Source of the DNA: an uncultured Sphingobacteriales bacterium
GTDB taxonomy: Bacteria > Bacteroidota > Bacteroidia > Chitinophagales > Chitinophagaceae
Assembly: GCA_946479435.1 (NCBI GenBank)
Contig: CAMLFX010000015.1
Location: forward strand, 1 to 42,188
Direction of reading: 5' to 3'
DNA length: 42,188 bases
The position numbers and the translations under genes are program-made. Below the pieces are notes generated by a model, which saw only the letters and a program-made list of their open reading frames with translations, did no database searches and had not been told where the DNA came from. Shown here in pieces: positions 16,544 through 24,096 of this stretch (positions within the stretch are counted from its first letter, which is position 1; each line of letters begins with the position of its first letter).

Positions 16544-17878
16544 ATGGCGTCGATCCTCATAATTGAAGATGATATTACCTTTTCCAGGCTTGTTGAAAGC
16601 TATCTAAAAAAGAACGGGCACGCCCCATCGTGCGTACACGATATAAAAAATGCTCTAAATGAATTAAAGCAAAAGGAATTCGACCTCTTATTACTTGACT
16701 ACAGGCTGCCGGATGGCACCGGTATGGATGTATTAAAATACAAGCATGAGCAGCAGCTTACAACTCCTGTAGTCATCATGACCAGTTTTCATGATATACG
16801 CACTACAGTAAAAGCAATACGCTCTGGTGCTTATGATTATATAACCAAACCGGTGAACCCTGAAGAGCTACTAATGGTCATAGACCAGGCGATGCATAAA
16901 AATGAGGATGTGGCAATGCCCTCAACTCTTCAGAAAGCCGTAGACTTTGTTGAAGGAGACAGTGAGGTGTCCCGTCAACTTCATCAGCATATACAACTGG
17001 TTGCCCCCACCGATATTTCAGTTATTATACAAGGCGAAAGCGGTACAGGTAAAGAGCAAGTAGCACGCACTATACACAGGCTTAGCAAAAGAGCTAATGC
17101 AAATTTTGTTGCAATAGATTGTGGCGCATTATCGAACGACCTGGCAGGTAGCGAACTATTCGGACACGTAAAGGGCGCTTTCACAGGCGCACTTCAGGAT
17201 AAAAAAGGACAATTTGAACTGGCAAACGGAGGCACACTATTTCTTGATGAAGTTGGCAACCTTAGCTACGAGATCCAGGTAAAACTACTACGCGCACTTC
17301 AGGAGCGAGAGGTACAGCCGTTAGGTAGTGGTAAGAACATAAAAGTGAATGTGCGTATTATTACCGCCACTAATGATGACCTTGTAACATCGGTAAAAAA
17401 CGGCAATTTTCGTGAAGACCTTTACCATCGTCTCAATGAATTTAAAATATTGCTTCCGTCATTGCAGCAACGTAAAGAAGATCTGCATTTGTTTATTGAT
17501 CATTTTATAGCACAGGCCAATAAGGAACTGAATAAGAAAGTAAAAAAACTGTCGCCGGAGGTAAAAGAAATAATATATAAATACGACTGGCCGGGCAACC
17601 TCCGCGAATTAAAAAACATAATAAAAAGAGCTGTTCTACTTACTCATGGCGACGAGATCAGCATGCCAGCTTTGCCTCAGGAAATGATGCTGGCAATAGA
17701 AATAATTCAGAATAACGACCCTCATGACCTGAAAGCTATACAGGCCGATAATGAAAAAGATATGATACTGAAAACGTTGCAGGAAGTAAAGTATAACAAA
17801 ACGAAAGCGGCCAAACTGCTTAATATAGACCGTAAAACATTATATTACAAAATGGCCAAATACAATATCGACGCCTGA
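16544..17878 (+). CDS. NtrC-type sigma-54-dependent response regulator
   Basis: A 444-residue cytosolic activator. An N-terminal receiver (IIEDD at 6-10, phospho-acceptor Asp52 in LLDYRLPDG, TKPVNPEE near 105) is followed by a sigma-54-interacting AAA+ domain: Walker A GESGTGKE near 164-171, an intact GAFTGA loop near 211-216 that contacts sigma-54, LFLDEVG as Walker B, and the arginine-finger region with EDLYHRLNEF. The C-terminus is a Fis-type helix-turn-helix (NKTKAAKLLNIDRKTLYYKMAKY). It should activate RpoN-dependent promoters after phosphorylation. Its kinase may be the hybrid kinase upstream, although the relay there ends in its own Hpt domain, which could pass phosphate to this receiver (inference). 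Confidence 0.95.
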   Translation: MASILIIEDDITFSRLVESYLKKNGHAPSCVHDIKNALNELKQKEFDLLLLDYRLPDGTGMDVLKYKHEQQLTTPVVIMTSFHDIRTTVKAIRSGAYDYITKPVNPEELLMVIDQAMHKNEDVAMPSTLQKAVDFVEGDSEVSRQLHQHIQLVAPTDISVIIQGESGTGKEQVARTIHRLSKRANANFVAIDCGALSNDLAGSELFGHVKGAFTGALQDKKGQFELANGGTLFLDEVGNLSYEIQVKLLRALQEREVQPLGSGKNIKVNVRIITATNDDLVTSVKNGNFREDLYHRLNEFKILLPSLQQRKEDLHLFIDHFIAQANKELNKKVKKLSPEVKEIIYKYDWPGNLRELKNIIKRAVLLTHGDEISMPALPQEMMLAIEIIQNNDPHDLKAIQADNEKDMILKTLQEVKYNKTKAAKLLNIDRKTLYYKMAKYNIDA

Positions 17879-17910
17879 TTTATTAATAGTTCCCTAAAAG
17901 CATATTACCT

Positions 17911-17918
17911 TAACTTTG
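17911..17918 (+). promoter_or_regulatory. -7 promoter box TAACTTTG for the SCO gene
   Basis: TAACTTTG matches TAnnTTTG exactly, 21 bases before the chosen ATG at 17940. No -33 TTTG at the usual distance. Its position argues against the upstream TTG at 17916 as a start. Confidence 0.45.
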
Positions 17919-17939
17919 CGGCGCAAGAACACATACACA

Positions 17940-18578
17940 ATGCAACGTAAAAAAATTACCATCATCCTGCTTTCATTTTTCATAATACTGGCAGCAGTAT
18001 TCATGACTTATTTTTATAACGTAACTAAAGTAGCCCCAAAACAATTTGCAGTATTAGGTTTTCCCGGCCATAAGGTCACTTCTTTTTCCTTTACTAACCA
18101 GGACGGACAAACAGTAACCCAGGAAGATGTAAAGGGCAAGGTATATGTTGTAGAATATTTCTTTACCACCTGCAAAGGTATATGCCCTAAGATGAATGAG
18201 AACATGGTAAAAGTTTACCAGGCTTACAGAGGAATAGAAGACTTCAAAATATTATCGCATACTGTTGACCCAAAAAAAGATACAGTGCAGGCCATGAAAG
18301 AATATAGCATGCGTTTTGATGCCGACCCTAAGCAATGGATGTTTTTAACAGGCGACAAAAAAGAACTATACGATATGGCGCGCTACAGCTACCTGGTAAC
18401 TGCCGTTGATGATACCGCATCTACAGATATTGAAAGTGACTTTATACATACTGATAAGTTTGTACTTGTTGACAGAATAGGACAAATAAGAGGACAGTAT
18501 GAAGGCACCGATACAACTTCTGTAAACCAACTAATAAGTGATATTAAAGATCTGATGAAGGAAGATACCGCTAAATAG
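17940..18578 (+). CDS. SCO1/SenC-family copper-binding thioredoxin-fold protein
   Basis: A 212-residue membrane-anchored protein: one N-terminal transmembrane helix (about residues 6-26), then a thioredoxin-like domain facing the periplasm. The copper-binding CxxxC motif is Cys78-Cys82 (TTCKGICP) and the third ligand is His170 (FIHTDKFVLVD), so all three known SCO ligands are present. Family members deliver copper to the CuA site of cytochrome c oxidase or act as thiol reductants. No oxidase genes are in view. The ATG at 17940 is preferred because it starts directly at the anchor. It is convergent with the ChrA gene, ending 9 bases before that gene's stop. Confidence 0.92.
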   Translation: MQRKKITIILLSFFIILAAVFMTYFYNVTKVAPKQFAVLGFPGHKVTSFSFTNQDGQTVTQEDVKGKVYVVEYFFTTCKGICPKMNENMVKVYQAYRGIEDFKILSHTVDPKKDTVQAMKEYSMRFDADPKQWMFLTGDKKELYDMARYSYLVTAVDDTASTDIESDFIHTDKFVLVDRIGQIRGQYEGTDTTSVNQLISDIKDLMKEDTAK

Positions 18579-18583
18579 CATGC

Positions 18584-18615
18584 ACTCTTAGATATGCATT
18601 GTCCACCCTAAGAGT
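18584..18615. repeat. Inverted repeat ACTCTTAG/CTAAGAGT at a convergent gene junction
   Basis: ACTCTTAG (18584-18591) and CTAAGAGT (18608-18615) are perfect inverted copies 16 bases apart, over the stop of the ChrA gene and just after the SCO stop. There is no T tract on either side, so it may be a weak or factor-assisted terminator or an mRNA-stabilising hairpin. Confidence 0.4.
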
Positions 18616-19811
18616 AACCAACCTACCACTATAAGTGGTGCAGGTATCCGGGTAAAATAAAGCAAGGAAAATGTTATGGCTATCACTACAAGGTTACTGT
18701 AGCCAAATGGCATAGACTGGAATAGAACGATCCCCGACGCCCAAATAATCCCTACAATCGCTGCATTAATACCTTCCAGCGACCGGTATATTATTACATG
18801 CTGCCGCAGATTTTGATAAATAGGGAATAAGAAAAACAGTAGTAATGTGCTGGGTAGAAAAACAGCTACAGTAGCCACGATACAACCTATCATTTGCCAT
18901 ACAGGTCCATAGGGGCTCATTACCATACCACCTACATAAGAGCATATAGAAAATACCGGTCCGGGCATAGCCTGCACCAGTCCGTAACCCGTAAGCAGTT
19001 CCTCGCCTGTTACTAAGGGCGGCAATCCCAAATTAATTGGCCTTCCTGCAAACTGGAACAGCATCATGGGCATCAAAGCCTGCCCACCGCCAAAAACTAT
19101 GGATCCGAAACGGTAAAAGTTTTCGAAAAGGTTATAAATGCGCCTGTTGGGCCACTCGTTAACCCTTGCCATTTCACTAACAACACCCGCCGCAATAAAC
19201 AATAGAAAAAATAACCAGAGATTAACCCATTTAATGGGCTTAGGCTTTTCAGTAACGTCGGGTATACGCTTGTTACTGAAATTACTTACTACACCTGCGC
19301 CCAAAAGAATGATTGGAAATATCCATGGCGTAGGTATAAAAACCGTGAGTGCTATACTTGCTATCATTATCCCTGCTGTAGCTATATGCTTTATGCTACT
19401 TTTCATCATCCTGGTGGCTGCAAAGCAAATAAACCCTACTGACATGGGCTGTATATACGCAAACAGGCCTGCTCTTATTTCTTTCCTGATACCAATATCA
19501 TTGAAATAGTATATTAGAAATGAAAACATCCCCATTAAAAAGGCAGCAGGCAAAACCCAAAGAAATAATGCGAATATAGCAAGTGGTATTCCTCCCCTCT
19601 TCATTGCTATCAGCATCACGGTTTGCGTAGAAGAAGGGCCCGGCAGCATTTGGCAGAATGCATTATACTCCAGCAACTCTTCTTCAGTTATATAATGTCT
19701 CTTCTGGGCAAAAGTGCGTACCATCATACCTATATGTCCTTGTGGCCCGCCAAAAGCGGTGAAGGCATACAGCAGCACAGATTTTAAAAATGGAACATGC
19801 CGAAGAAACAT
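18588..19811 (-). CDS. chrA: ChrA-family chromate ion transporter
   Basis: A 407-residue, roughly ten-helix inner-membrane protein with the two homologous CHR halves of long-chain ChrA. The first half has FGGPQGHIGMM (about 21-31) and LPGPSSTQ; the second half repeats the pattern with VFGGGQALMPMM and AMPGPVFSICSYVG. These paired FGG and PGP motifs are diagnostic. Long-chain ChrA exports chromate, probably by proton exchange; several homologues may carry other anions. The ATG at 19811 is preferred to a TTG four codons upstream. No chrB regulator or other metal-resistance gene is next to it, so chromate as the natural substrate is not proven. Confidence 0.9.
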   Translation of the reverse strand: MFLRHVPFLKSVLLYAFTAFGGPQGHIGMMVRTFAQKRHYITEEELLEYNAFCQMLPGPSSTQTVMLIAMKRGGIPLAIFALFLWVLPAAFLMGMFSFLIYYFNDIGIRKEIRAGLFAYIQPMSVGFICFAATRMMKSSIKHIATAGIMIASIALTVFIPTPWIFPIILLGAGVVSNFSNKRIPDVTEKPKPIKWVNLWLFFLLFIAAGVVSEMARVNEWPNRRIYNLFENFYRFGSIVFGGGQALMPMMLFQFAGRPINLGLPPLVTGEELLTGYGLVQAMPGPVFSICSYVGGMVMSPYGPVWQMIGCIVATVAVFLPSTLLLFFLFPIYQNLRQHVIIYRSLEGINAAIVGIIWASGIVLFQSMPFGYSNLVVIAITFSLLYFTRIPAPLIVVGWLLLGWTMHI

Positions 19812-19915
19812 AAGTAAGGCCAAATGGTGGGTGAAAATTAGTCACAAAAACGATAATTACATAAAACTGGCTTTTAAACGTAGGTTTTGTATCTTGCAGC
19901 GCAAATCAGCCAACT

Positions 19916-20047
19916 ATGCATTTTTTACTTAACGCATTTTACGAAGCCGGGAATAAGATAGGCCCAATTTTGGGATGGGTATTTTTTTTACTTATGGCTA
20001 TCGAACTTATTTATGTAATGGCCAAATACCTGGGCTCTAAAAAATAA
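19916..20047 (+). CDS. 43-residue single-pass membrane microprotein
   Basis: ATG at 19916 to TAA at 20047 encodes 43 residues with a short amphipathic start (MHFLLNAFYEAGNKIG), one transmembrane segment of about 22 residues (PILGWVFFLLMAIELIYVMA) and a Lys-Lys tail (YLGSKK). It begins 103 bases after the divergent ChrA start and ends 9 bases before the pdxH start, which looks like a coupled pair. A TATCTTG box at 19890-19896 could be its -7 element. The function is unknown; such proteins often bind larger membrane complexes. The coding call rests on start, stop, sensible topology and operon-like spacing. Confidence 0.6.
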   Translation: MHFLLNAFYEAGNKIGPILGWVFFLLMAIELIYVMAKYLGSKK

Positions 20048-20056
20048 TTTGCTGCA

Positions 20057-20701
20057 ATGGCCAAAGACAAAGGCAATATTGCAGACATTAGAAAGGATTA
20101 TCAGCTTGCTAACCTTGATGAAAGAGTAGCCGGTGATGATCCTTTATTATTTTTTAAAAAATGGTTCGGCGAGGCAGTAACGGCGCGGGCGGAAGAAGTA
20201 AATGCCATGACGCTTGCTACTGTTAGCAACAACAAACCACACGCCCGTATTGTTTTACTGAAAGGGCTTGAGGGTGGTGGTTTTACTTTTTTCACAAATT
20301 ACGATAGCAATAAAGGGAAGGACATTGACACTAACCCGCATGTTGCTGCAGTTTTTTTCTGGAAAGAACTGGAAAGGCAAGTACGTATTGAAGGAGTGGT
20401 ACAGAAAGTACATACTGCGGAAAGCGATAAATATTTTCATTCAAGACCAGAAGGTAGCCAACTTGGTGCATGGGCATCACCACAAAGCCAAGTTATTGCG
20501 GATCGGGACGTTTTGGACAGAAACTATGCTAATTATACAAAGGAATTTGGCGATAGCATTCCGCGCCCGCCACATTGGGGCGGCTACGTAATTATTCCCG
20601 ACAGCATTGAATTTTGGCAAGGCAGACCAAGCCGTATGCACGATCGCATCTTATTTACATTACACGATGGTAAATGGAGAAAAAGCAGATTAGCGCCATA
20701 A
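20057..20701 (+). CDS. pdxH: Pyridoxamine/pyridoxine 5'-phosphate oxidase
   Basis: A 214-residue FMN enzyme that makes pyridoxal 5'-phosphate from pyridoxamine or pyridoxine 5'-phosphate. Recognisable parts are the N-terminal DPLLFFKKWFGEA, the FMN/substrate segment ARIVLLKGLEGGGFTFFTNYDSNKGKD taken in pieces (ARIVLLKG near 64-71, FFTNYDS near 78-84), ERQVRIEG near 111-118, SRPEGSQLGAWAS near 132-144, and the C-terminal FWQGRPSRMHDR ending in WRKSRLAP. Length and motifs are complete. It follows the 43-residue membrane protein by 9 bases and was probably transcribed with it. Confidence 0.96.
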   Translation: MAKDKGNIADIRKDYQLANLDERVAGDDPLLFFKKWFGEAVTARAEEVNAMTLATVSNNKPHARIVLLKGLEGGGFTFFTNYDSNKGKDIDTNPHVAAVFFWKELERQVRIEGVVQKVHTAESDKYFHSRPEGSQLGAWASPQSQVIADRDVLDRNYANYTKEFGDSIPRPPHWGGYVIIPDSIEFWQGRPSRMHDRILFTLHDGKWRKSRLAP

Positions 20702-20984
20702 TATCACCTCCGCACCTGCACCTTTTTTCTAAAAAAACTACGACTGAATTTTATGGATGTACGCTTGCGTAAATGGCGGTACATAAAAATAATGATGGCA
20801 ATGGTTAGCATGTTCAACTTTAAAAATCAACAACACAAATTTCTCAACACACGTTACTGAACAGCAACATTAATCATCAATTAGTAAGTGTTCATTCCGG
20901 TTGTATTAAAGATAGGAAAAACATAACAGGGCTGCGTAGTGATTACGATCAGCCCTGTTAAAGTATTGTTGTATAATATCCTGC
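20702..20984. other. Intergenic region between pdxH and the epimerase gene
   Basis: A 283-base gap between convergent genes. It holds the epimerase terminator (20924-20960) and, nearer pdxH, an imperfect hairpin (ATGTACGC at 20757-20764 against GCGGTACAT at 20776-20784, one bulged G) without a T tract on the plus strand. I see no ORF, RNA gene or repeat family here. Confidence 0.6.
20924..20960 (-). terminator. Intrinsic terminator of the epimerase gene
   Basis: TAACAGGGCTG (20924-20934) and CAGCCCTGTTA (20950-20960) form a perfect 11-base stem with a 15-base loop. Read on the minus strand it is followed by TGTTTTTCC, and it lies 24 bases beyond the stop at 20985. Confidence 0.8.
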
Positions 20985-21974
20985 TTAGTTAGCGACTGGC
21001 GTCAGCTTTTTAAAAAAGTCCACCGTTATCTTTAGCCCATCTAAAAATCGTTGTGTAGGTTGATACCCTAACAAGTTCTCGGCTTTAGATATGTTCGCTA
21101 ATGAATCATGTATATCACCTGCACGAGGTTCGCGGTAGGTAGGTTCGTGTGGTAAACCCAACTGTTCGCGTATAGCATTGTACAGAAAATTTACTGAGAA
21201 GTTTTCACCTACTGCTACATTGTACGCCTGGCCAAATGCTTGCTCATTCTCTGCCAACATACCACGTACATTTGCCTGAACCGCATTTAAAACGAAAGTA
21301 AAATCACGCGTTTGCTCTCCATCGCCATTTATGTAAACAGGTTTACTATTTAGTATTCCATCAACAAATAATGGTATTACTGCAGCATACGGCCCATGAG
21401 GATCTTGCCTTGGGCCAAACACATTGAAATACCTCAACCCAATAACATTGAAATTATACAGCTTAGCAAACACGTTAGCGTATAGTTCGTTGGTCATTTT
21501 TGTAACTGCATACGGTGATAACAAATTGCCGGTGCGCTCTTCACGCTTAGGCAGGTTGGGTTCATCGCCATAAACAGAAGATGAAGACGCATAGACAAAT
21601 GCCTTAACTCCTGCATCCTTTGCCGCAGTTATCATATTTACAAAACCACCTACGTTCACATCATTACTGGTTATCGGATCGGATACCGAACGCGGAACTG
21701 AACCTAATGCGGCCTGGTGGGTTACATAATCAGCTCCCGCACATGCCTTACGGCAAGTTTCAGCATCGCGTATATCACCTTCAATGAATTCAAAATTATC
21801 CATACCCATGAATGGCTCCAGGTTGCGTTTAAAACCTGTTGACAGGTTATCGAGTACCCTAACTTTGCCTGCACCATTTTTCAGCAAATATTCGGTGATA
21901 TGCGAACCAATAAAGCCAGCCCCACCTGTTACCAGGAACGTGAACTTGCTGATATCTTTTGTATGAAACTGCAT
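20985..21974 (-). CDS. NAD-dependent sugar-nucleotide epimerase/dehydratase (UDP-glucose 4-epimerase-like)
   Basis: A 329-residue extended short-chain dehydrogenase. The Rossmann motif VTGGAGFIGSH is near residues 15-25, the catalytic Ser lies in YASSSSVYGD near 127-136, and the Tyr-Lys pair in SPYAVTK near 153-159. FGPRQDPHGPYAAVIP and GDGEQTRDF are typical of the subgroup annotated as UDP-N-acetylglucosamine or UDP-glucose 4-epimerase (WbpP/TviC-like), used to make surface polysaccharide sugars. The exact substrate is not readable. No other polysaccharide genes are next to it. It ends at a strong terminator. Confidence 0.88.
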   Translation of the reverse strand: MQFHTKDISKFTFLVTGGAGFIGSHITEYLLKNGAGKVRVLDNLSTGFKRNLEPFMGMDNFEFIEGDIRDAETCRKACAGADYVTHQAALGSVPRSVSDPITSNDVNVGGFVNMITAAKDAGVKAFVYASSSSVYGDEPNLPKREERTGNLLSPYAVTKMTNELYANVFAKLYNFNVIGLRYFNVFGPRQDPHGPYAAVIPLFVDGILNSKPVYINGDGEQTRDFTFVLNAVQANVRGMLAENEQAFGQAYNVAVGENFSVNFLYNAIREQLGLPHEPTYREPRAGDIHDSLANISKAENLLGYQPTQRFLDGLKITVDFFKKLTPVAN

Positions 21975-22020
21975 TAATTCCTATTTAGGTAATAATTCTA
22001 TAAATAGATATAACACTAAA

Positions 22021-22041
22021 TAGCCGCCTGATAGGCGGCTA
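22021..22041 (-). terminator. Hairpin after the THX gene
   Basis: TAGCCGCC (22021-22028) and GGCGGCTA (22034-22041) form a perfect 8-base GC-rich stem with a 5-base loop, starting 7 bases beyond the THX stop at 22049. The minus-strand tail (TTTAGTGTTA) is only partly T-rich, so termination may be incomplete. Confidence 0.6.
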
Positions 22042-22048
22042 ATAATGA

Positions 22049-22165
22049 CTAAGCTTTTTTCTCAGTTTTAGCGGTTGTTTTCTTTGCAACTTTTGCAGGA
22101 CGGCTTTTGCCGAAACTGCCCATTGATATTTTGCCGCGTTTTGTGCGTTTATCGCCTCTGCCCAT
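22049..22165 (-). CDS. 30S ribosomal protein THX
   Basis: A 38-residue, very basic protein read on the minus strand from the ATG at 22165 to a TAG ending at 22049. The sequence opens MGRGDKRTKRGKIS, then GSFGKSRPAK and a Lys/Ala/Thr tail. The MGRGDKKTKRGKI-type N-terminus with GS(Y/F)GKxRP is the signature of ribosomal protein THX, a small basic peptide that fits into the head of the 30S subunit in Thermus and has counterparts in Bacteroidota. It lies directly downstream of the HU gene, behind HU's terminator. A near-consensus -7 box (TACTTTCG on the minus strand, 22193-22186) may start its own transcript. Confidence 0.88.
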   Translation of the reverse strand: MGRGDKRTKRGKISMGSFGKSRPAKVAKKTTAKTEKKA

Positions 22166-22198
22166 AAAAAATCGATTTTAGACTGCGAAAGTACAAAA

Positions 22199-22225
22199 AA
22201 AGCAGGGAGTATTACTCCCTGCTTT
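22199..22225 (-). terminator. Strong intrinsic terminator of the HU gene
   Basis: AAAGCAGGGAGTA (22199-22211) and TACTCCCTGCTTT (22213-22225) are perfect complements around one base, giving a stem with a small loop. On the minus strand the stem runs into a six-T tract. It lies 20 bases beyond the HU stop. Confidence 0.9.
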
Positions 22226-22245
22226 CAAAGTTTGTTAGCGCAAAA

Positions 22246-22530
22246 TTATTTTTTGCCGCTGCTGATCTTTGTAGAAAATTCTTTACCTGCTTTGAACTTA
22301 GGCACTTTACGAGCTTTGATCTTGATTACTTCACCTGTTTGCGGGTTGCGGCCATTGCGTGCTGCACGCTCAGAAACAGAGAAAGTACCGAAGCCTACCA
22401 GAGTAACGCGATCGCCTTTCTTCAAAGATGCTACTACTGCGTTAGTGAAAGAATCTACAGCTTCGTTAGCTTGTGTTTTAGTAATGCCTGAATCTTTGGC
22501 AATCATGTCGATCAATTCAGCTTTGTTCAT
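22246..22530 (-). CDS. HU-family DNA-binding protein
   Basis: A 94-residue nucleoid protein from the ATG at 22530 (MNKAELIDMIAKDSG); an open frame continues upstream but the HU fold starts here. Conserved features are the helical N-terminal half, VTLVGFGTFSVSERAARNGRNPQTGE (in pieces: GFGTF near 47-51 and RNPQTGE near 62-68), and the beta-arm ending in KIKARKVPKFKAGKEF. The arm contains the Asn-Pro pair that intercalates and bends DNA. Length is typical for HU/IHF homodimers. It has a very good promoter match (22577-22607) and a strong terminator, so it is a single-gene transcript. Confidence 0.96.
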   Translation of the reverse strand: MNKAELIDMIAKDSGITKTQANEAVDSFTNAVVASLKKGDRVTLVGFGTFSVSERAARNGRNPQTGEVIKIKARKVPKFKAGKEFSTKISSGKK

Positions 22531-22576
22531 AGCTTGTGTTGTGTTTTTAGTGAAAATAATTTTTAAAGAGGATAAG

Positions 22577-22607
22577 CAAATATACTCAGCTTTACTGCAC
22601 CACCAAA
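22577..22607 (-). promoter_or_regulatory. HU promoter (TTTG-N19-TATATTTG, minus strand)
   Basis: On the minus strand TTTG (22607-22604) is followed after 19 bases by TATATTTG (22584-22577), an exact match to the Bacteroidota -33/-7 consensus. It lies 46 bases before the HU ATG. Confidence 0.7.
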
Positions 22608-22707
22608 TATTCCTAAAAAATTTTAATCTTTTAAAAGCCTTGCCAGTAGCCACTTTTCACAGTTTATGCACATTTTATACAGCTTCGAAGCAATCTACGC
22701 AGACTCC

Positions 22708-22783
22708 AAACCCTTAACTGGTAAGCAATTAGTCATATTGGCAAGAAAATTGCTATGACGAAACCCATGAGAATTAAGGGTTT
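22708..22783. repeat. Nested and competing inverted repeats upstream of HU
   Basis: AAACCCTTAA (22708-22717) pairs with TTAAGGGTTT (22774-22783). Inside, AGCAATT (22724-22730) pairs with AATTGCT (22748-22754). A second AAACCC (22761-22766) can pair with the same GGGTTT (22778-22783) across 11 bases, so two mutually exclusive folds are possible. No T tract follows on either strand and no ORF is present. It lies between the DUF4286 stop and the HU promoter. Confidence 0.45.
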
Positions 22784-22797
22784 CAGCTCATTAAAAT

Positions 22798-23112
22798 TCA
22801 ATCACCGTATTCTACTTCCATAACGGTACGGAAAGCAATGAACTTGTTGCCAAAACGGGCAAAACCTTTTTCGCGCATTGTATTTGCATGTTTGTCGATA
22901 TAAGTATTATACTCACCAATACTATTGCAGAAATATTGTGCTACGTAGGTAACACCTTCTAGTTCATCCTGTTCTAGCAGCCTGCACAACCTGCGGCCTG
23001 TGAATAAACCGGTATCCATTAGTTCAGGCATATGCTCCTGCCTCATCCATTGTACCCATTCTTCTGCTATTGAATTATCGAGTTTTAGAGTCACATTATA
23101 AACAATCATCAT
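22798..23112 (-). CDS. DUF4286 family protein
   Basis: A 104-residue cytosolic protein. The opening MIVYNVTLKLDNSIAEEWVQWM and the later HMPELMDTGLFTGRRLCRLL match what I know as the DUF4286 family, small alpha-beta proteins common in Bacteroidota with no known function. The fold resembles a ferredoxin-like dimeric barrel (inference from length and alternating pattern). Two ATGs lie in tandem at 23112 and 23109 and either may be used. It is the last gene of a minus-strand run after the ABC permease and rsgA, 30 bases after rsgA, so it is likely co-transcribed. Confidence 0.82.
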   Translation of the reverse strand: MMIVYNVTLKLDNSIAEEWVQWMRQEHMPELMDTGLFTGRRLCRLLEQDELEGVTYVAQYFCNSIGEYNTYIDKHANTMREKGFARFGNKFIAFRTVMEVEYGD

Positions 23113-23142
23113 TAATTAATTTTGAACTTTAGTAGTATAGGA

Positions 23143-24096
23143 TTACCATTTTGTTTCAATAGTATCCATTATTGTAAGATAACTAACATACCTGTCTTGC
23201 GATATGGTGCCGTCATTTACTGCATCTTTAACCGCACATCCGGGTTCGTTACGATGCAAACAGTTATTGAATTTACAATTATTCATTACTGCACGCATTT
23301 CAGGGAAATATTGCGACAGCTCTTCTTTTTCGAAATCAATCAATCCAAACTCCTTAACGCCTGGTGTATCAATTATTTTACCACCCTGGGGCAAATCAAA
23401 CATTTCGGCAAAGGTTGTGGTATGTTGCCCCTTACCACTCCAATCCGACACCTCCTGCGTGCGTAGTTGCGCATTAGGTAGCAACTGATTGATAAGGGTA
23501 CTTTTACCCACACCGGAATGCCCGCTAAATAGCACAGTATTACCTTTAAGACGTTCTTCTAATGCCCTGATAGTTTCATGCTCCAGCGCAATGATGGGAT
23601 ACACTTCATATCCCGCATGCTCATATATATCTTTCCAGTGCGCGAGTATCTGCTGATGCTTAGGTTTCAGCCTGTCTAATTTATTAATAACAATAATAGC
23701 AGGTATATGATAAGCTTCTGCAGTAATTAGATACCGATCTATAAAACCCAGTGATGTTCGCGGATCTGCTATGGTTGCAATAATAAGCGCCGCATCGAGG
23801 TTCGCAGCTATAATATGTTTTTGATTTCTATTGTGTGGCGATACACGTACTATATAATTATTGCGCTGCATCACCTCTTTAATAGTGCCCGTACTTACTT
23901 CTTCATCTTCTATTTCAAATATCACTATATCGCCCACAGCCACAGGGTTTGTTGATGAAATGTCCCCATCAATTTTCATTTTCCCTTTTATACGTGCATT
24001 CCAGAATTTACCTGCTTCATCGCATACGCTATACCAGCTCCCGGTCGATTTATAAACTACCCCTTTCAGCTCGTTTATTTCTTCATGTTTATTCAT
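23143..24096 (-). CDS. rsgA: Ribosome small subunit-dependent GTPase A
   Basis: A 317-residue circularly permuted GTPase that helps mature the 30S subunit. An N-terminal OB-fold (about 1-75) is followed by the GTPase motifs in permuted order: NKLD (138-141, G4), GHSGVGKST (192-200, G1) and DTPG (243-246, G3). The C-terminal zinc-binding knuckle is present: Cys274, Cys279, His281 and Cys287. Length is normal. Its start overlaps the end of the upstream ABC permease gene by 8 bases, so the two are translationally coupled, and DUF4286 follows it. Confidence 0.96.
   Translation of the reverse strand: MNKHEEINELKGVVYKSTGSWYSVCDEAGKFWNARIKGKMKIDGDISSTNPVAVGDIVIFEIEDEEVSTGTIKEVMQRNNYIVRVSPHNRNQKHIIAANLDAALIIATIADPRTSLGFIDRYLITAEAYHIPAIIVINKLDRLKPKHQQILAHWKDIYEHAGYEVYPIIALEHETIRALEERLKGNTVLFSGHSGVGKSTLINQLLPNAQLRTQEVSDWSGKGQHTTTFAEMFDLPQGGKIIDTPGVKEFGLIDFEKEELSQYFPEMRAVMNNCKFNNCLHRNEPGCAVKDAVNDGTISQDRYVSYLTIMDTIETKW

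Noticed and set aside
22681..22692. 10-base palindrome GCTTCGAAGC upstream of HU
   Set aside because: Lone short palindrome, not next to a promoter element and not repeated; expected by chance in 42 kb.
22232..22717. Plus-strand open frame of 161 codons across HU
   Set aside because: It is the complement of the HU gene and its upstream region; HU has matching promoter, terminator and domain.
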